A program made the position numbers and the translations under genes. Below, one piece after another: positions 5,778 through 6,569 of a stretch of DNA of 6,569 nucleotides. The stretch comes from Lachnospiraceae bacterium UBA1729 (GTDB lineage: Bacteria; Bacillota; Clostridia; Lachnospirales; Lachnospiraceae): NCBI GenBank assembly GCA_002315945.1, contig DCIJ01000092.1, positions 3,948-10,516 of the forward strand, in the 5' to 3' direction. How positions within the stretch are numbered: the stretch's first letter is position 1; each line of letters opens with the position of its first letter. The notes beneath the pieces were generated by a model. The model was given only the letters and a program-made list of their open reading frames with translations. It searched no databases and was not told the DNA's origin.

Positions 5778-5815
5778 GACTAAGGATACTCGCGAAGCGT
5801 GTGGTGTTATGATGA
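5778..5815 (+). repeat. Repeated intergenic hairpin element, copy C (leader of exchanger gene)
   Basis: The ACTCGC core is at 5788-5793, followed by GAA, GCG and TGTGGTGTTATGATG. CGC 5791-5793 pairs with GCG 5797-5799 round a GAA loop, U5790 faces U5800, and TAC 5787-5789 pairs with GTG 5801-5803. G5784 faces G5806, and TAA 5781-5783 pairs with TTA 5807-5809. Core and mismatch positions match copies A and B, though the outer stem is shorter. Unlike them, it has no sigma-28-like box upstream and follows a terminator. It ends about 48 bases before the exchanger ATG. Confidence 0.6.
5805..5813 (+). promoter_or_regulatory. Possible extended -10 promoter for the exchanger gene
   Basis: TGTTATGAT fits an extended -10 (TGnTATAAT) with one mismatch, and lies inside element copy C. 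There is no good -35 at 17 bases upstream (GATACT). The exchanger needs a promoter after the terminator, so this is the best candidate. The same bases are part of the repeated element, so the match may be incidental. Confidence 0.3.
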
Positions 5816-5862
5816 GAATGTAGGACTGCGTGATTAATTAATGTGGCGTAGGAGGAGCAATT

Positions 5863-6569
5863 ATGTGGATTTCATATGTACTATTTGCGGTAGGTTTGAT
5901 CTGTCTGATGAAGGGCGGGGACTGGTTTGTAGATGGAGCAGTCTCAGTAGCAGAAAAATTTAAATTGTCAGAAGTACTGATCGGAGCCACTGTGGTTTCA
6001 ATTGGAACTACTCTGCCTGAGGTAATGGTTTCAGTTACTTCAGCTGTGTCAGGACATGGCGACATGGCCTATGGTAATGCAATAGGTTCTATTATCTGTA
6101 ATACAGCATTGATAGCAGCTATTACCATGACTTTTAAACCAGGCAGCATTAATAAAAATTCCTTCAGACTTAGTATCAGTTTCTTCTTTGTGGCAGCCAT
6201 TTATTATGCAGCAGTTGCCTATATTACAGGCTATTTCAGCCGCATGACTGGATTTTTGTTACTTGCGCTGTTTGTTGTATACATGATAGCAAGTACAAGG
6301 GCCATGCTTGGAGAGAAGAAATCCGGGCAGGATGATAGTGCTGACAAGATGGCGGAAGCTACTATTTCAATATCAAAGAGCCTCCTGCTGCTAATTGGTG
6401 GCGCAGCAGTAATAGCTGTTGGAGCTAATCTGTTGGTTAATCATGGAACCATTATAGCCAAGGCACTGGGAGTTCCTGAGACTGTAATAGCTCTAACCTT
6501 TGTAGCCCTGGGCACATCTCTTCCCGAACTGGTTACAGCGGTTACCTCTCTGATGAAGGGCCACAGCTC
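5863..6569 (+). CDS. Ca2+/Na+ antiporter, CaCA family (YrbG-like), 3' end outside window
   Basis: The first 235 residues are present. The CaCA superfamily exchanges Na+ (or K+/H+) for Ca2+ across the cytoplasmic membrane using two inverted alpha repeats. Alpha-1 is seen as GATVVSIGTTLPE (41-53), with the ion-binding Glu at 53, followed by GNAIGSIICN (71-80). Alpha-2 is begun as ALTFVALGTSLPE (210-222), with Glu 222, just before the sequence runs out. Hydrophobic segments are at about 3-17, 38-60, 70-90, 103-122, 128-143 and 172-190. A polar loop at 147-170 (GEKKSGQDDSADK) separates the two halves, as expected. The GNxIGSxxCN form of alpha-1, lacking the GSN asparagine of the YrbG consensus, is nearer to archaeal NCX-type exchangers as I recall them. 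GGAGG at 5851-5855, seven bases from the ATG, fixes the start. It is preceded by element copy C. Confidence 0.88.
   Translation, partial: MWISYVLFAVGLICLMKGGDWFVDGAVSVAEKFKLSEVLIGATVVSIGTTLPEVMVSVTSAVSGHGDMAYGNAIGSIICNTALIAAITMTFKPGSINKNSFRLSISFFFVAAIYYAAVAYITGYFSRMTGFLLLALFVVYMIASTRAMLGEKKSGQDDSADKMAEATISISKSLLLLIGGAAVIAVGANLLVNHGTIIAKALGVPETVIALTFVALGTSLPELVTAVTSLMKGHS

Noticed and set aside
441..5792. The AAGGA in elements A and C as CsrA binding sites
   Set aside because: CsrA does control flagellar leaders in some Firmicutes, but copy B has AAGAC in this place and so lacks the GGA; the motif is too short to carry the claim.
5833..5842. ATTAATTAAT palindrome before the exchanger gene
   Set aside because: A 10-base AT-only palindrome is easily due to chance in AT-rich leader sequence, and it has no partner site.

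Overview
The window looks like a piece of chromosome from a motile member of the Clostridia, most likely Lachnospiraceae (Butyrivibrio or Pseudobutyrivibrio type). This rests on moderate-to-low GC, strong GGAGG ribosome binding sites, the gene order fliK-flgD-TIGR02530-flgE that is typical of Firmicute flagellar loci, and the style of the FliK and FlgD proteins. The genus is an inference from style; no marker gene is present.

Layout. Positions 1-387 hold the C-terminal end of an M29-type metallo-aminopeptidase unrelated to motility. A 167-base gap follows with a near-consensus sigma-28 promoter and a long leader. Then comes the hook-assembly block, all on the + strand: fliK (hook-length control), flgD (hook cap), a small TIGR02530-type flagellar operon protein, and flgE (hook). 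It closes with an AT-rich inverted repeat over the flgE stop codon and a strong GC-rich terminator. After the terminator, a Na+/Ca2+-exchanger-family membrane protein starts and runs off the end of the window.

How the genes work together. FlgD caps the growing hook, FlgE subunits polymerise under it, and FliK measures hook length and switches the export apparatus to late substrates. The TIGR02530 protein is found among these genes in Firmicutes but has no settled role. The flanking aminopeptidase and exchanger are not flagellar genes.

The most notable signal is not a gene. Three of the four intergenic gaps carry a related element of about 35 bases built round ACTCGC, a short loop and GTGTGGTGTTATG. 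It sits in the leaders of fliK, the TIGR02530 gene and the exchanger. Each copy can fold into a hairpin with a shared G-G mismatch and a shared U-U position. Two copies lie 26-28 bases downstream of sigma-28-like -10 boxes. I do not recognise it as a known riboswitch or RNA family. It may be a small regulatory RNA element linking flagellar genes to the exchanger. Other points are a surface-protein-like helical module inside FlgD, a DxDxDG calcium-loop motif inside a long FlgE, and a 24-bp in-frame tandem repeat in the TIGR02530 gene.
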